From contig NC_066326.1 of NCBI RefSeq assembly GCF_022539315.1, forward strand, positions 8,138,601 to 8,202,600: a DNA stretch of 64,000 nucleotides. Reading direction: 5' to 3'. Of this stretch, positions 62,998 to 64,000 are shown piece by piece; position 1 is the first letter of the stretch, and every line of letters starts with the position of its first letter. Below the pieces are notes generated by a model. The model did no database searches. It saw only the letters and a list, made by a program, of their open reading frames with translations, and was not told the DNA's origin. Both the position numbers and the translations under genes were made by a program. This DNA comes from Serinus canaria (lineage: Eukaryota; Chordata; Aves; Passeriformes; Fringillidae).

Positions 62998-64000
62998 CCA
63001 AATGAGTAATGTTGAATGACAGGCTGTGCACGCAGGATAAGGTTTCCTCCAACATTGTCACCCTGATGACATTGCCATTTCTTAGCCAGGTCTCTGTGTG
63101 ACACATCTCTCATGTGTAGACAGCCCTCTGTAGCCAAGGCCATTAGGAAGCTCCCCACAAAAATCCACCTTCTCTTCCCAGGTGAGGAAGACTACAGAGG
63201 TGCTTCTAACATTCTCTGTTAACTAGGAGGATAATGGGCATGGTGAAAATCTAAACACTTTTCTAGATCCTTGCCTGGATTCAAATCAGGTTGTAAATAG
63301 CAGTTCCCCTAGTCTTTGGCAAGACTTCTTACCCCAGTGGATATTCCTTCAAGTATCTTCTCTATAATGTGCTCACTTTCCAAGAATTTTATCTCAGTTG
63401 GAGCCAAACTGGAAGTCTGTCAAGTTCTGAGCTCTTCAGCGTGCAATCTCCATATTTCACTGAATGGTAAACGTGCTTCCCATGCAAGTGTCGTTCTGCT
63501 TGTGGGCTTGCTTGTCTTTTATATTTTCAAAAGCAAATTTCTTAAGATTCCTTTCATATTTAGTCTTTTTTTTTTTTCTTATCAGAATTGTTAGAAACGA
63601 CAGTTTGCAGAGTTTATTTTAGCCAAGCACATAAACATGTATGCTTAAGGGTTTTACTTAACCTTTATGTGTTTTCACAAAATTCTCTTCATCTAAGTGC
63701 TAAATGGGGTGCAGTTATTCATATGTGAAGTGTGGGGTTCAAGCCTTTCTTCAAAGCACAACAATAAAACTGAAAAAATGTTTGCAGTCACTATGACAAA
63801 GAGTCGACAGGAGGCTAAAGAACCACCACTCTCTAAAACACACTTTTGATAAACTGAGGTTTCCAATGGAATATGTGCTTTGCAGCAATATCAGCAGCTG
63901 TGAGGTAGCAGCATATTTCATGCAGAAGCAGTAAAACAATTGGAGAAGGATTTTCCAGTAGATACTTTAAAAATTGTCTCATATAAAAATGCAGATAATT

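Larger units (their letters stand above)
58481..64000. other. Non-coding DNA, no gene recognised
   Basis: Mixed sequence with the TTG repeat at 61141 and the small duplication at 62956. The G+C-richer patches 61430-61840 and 62010-62690 have overlapping open frames on both strands, the longest 131 codons, without recognisable domains. An octamer ATGCAAAT occurs at 60122. Confidence 0.55.

Noticed and set aside
1..64000. tRNA, rRNA, known microRNA or CRISPR-like arrays
   Set aside because: No tRNA boxes with a clover-leaf, no familiar microRNA seed within a hairpin, and no regularly spaced direct repeats were found by eye.

Overview
This window is vertebrate nuclear DNA, almost certainly from a bird. 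The diagnostic evidence is two 5'-truncated CR1 LINE fragments (6681-6820 on +, 9789-10024 on -). The first ends in the tandem octamer (ATTCTATG/ATTCTGTG) that marks CR1 3' ends in avian genomes. The sequence is A+T-leaning and CpG-poor, with dinucleotide microsatellites, homopolymer runs and no compact gene organisation. A songbird-like source is possible because of an LTR-like block at 30161-30605, but that rests on a loose impression of family resemblance.

No protein-coding gene, rRNA, tRNA or CRISPR array could be supported. The open reading frames (the longest is 219 codons, minus strand, 41932-42591) show no recognised domain. They are about what chance gives in six frames of 64 kb, especially in the G+C-richer patches. 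The window reads as intergenic DNA or the inside of a very long intron. A short unrecognised exon or a lncRNA cannot be excluded.

Layout: 1-6680 is unique-looking non-coding DNA with a near-perfect palindrome (1113-1164). 6681-10024 holds the two CR1 relics and an A-rich tail-like tract. 10025-17060 is A+T-rich, with stretches dense in TAAT motifs that resemble conserved non-coding elements. 17061-21200 is G+C-richer, with pyrimidine-rich and CTT repeats. 21200-30160 includes a 62-bp (AT)n microsatellite and a striking perfect 32-bp inverted repeat (26364-26438). 30161-30605 is the LTR-like block. 35400-36250 is very A+T-rich with clustered TAATTA sites. 39500-42600 is a G+C-richer patch with the longest open frame. 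42600-64000 is again plain non-coding DNA with a second dinucleotide repeat (49108-49134), a CpG-containing palindrome beside two TAATTA sites (58275-58358), and several hairpins.

The most unusual signal is the set of short-loop, perfect or near-perfect inverted repeats (1120-1157, 12966-12997, 26364-26438, 57477-57507; weaker at 6138, 20366, 41379, 44384). They are too long for chance and have no recognisable transposon structure. Template-switch mutation, hairpin RNA genes or assembly fold-back artefacts are the competing explanations. I did not find a convincing new biological system.
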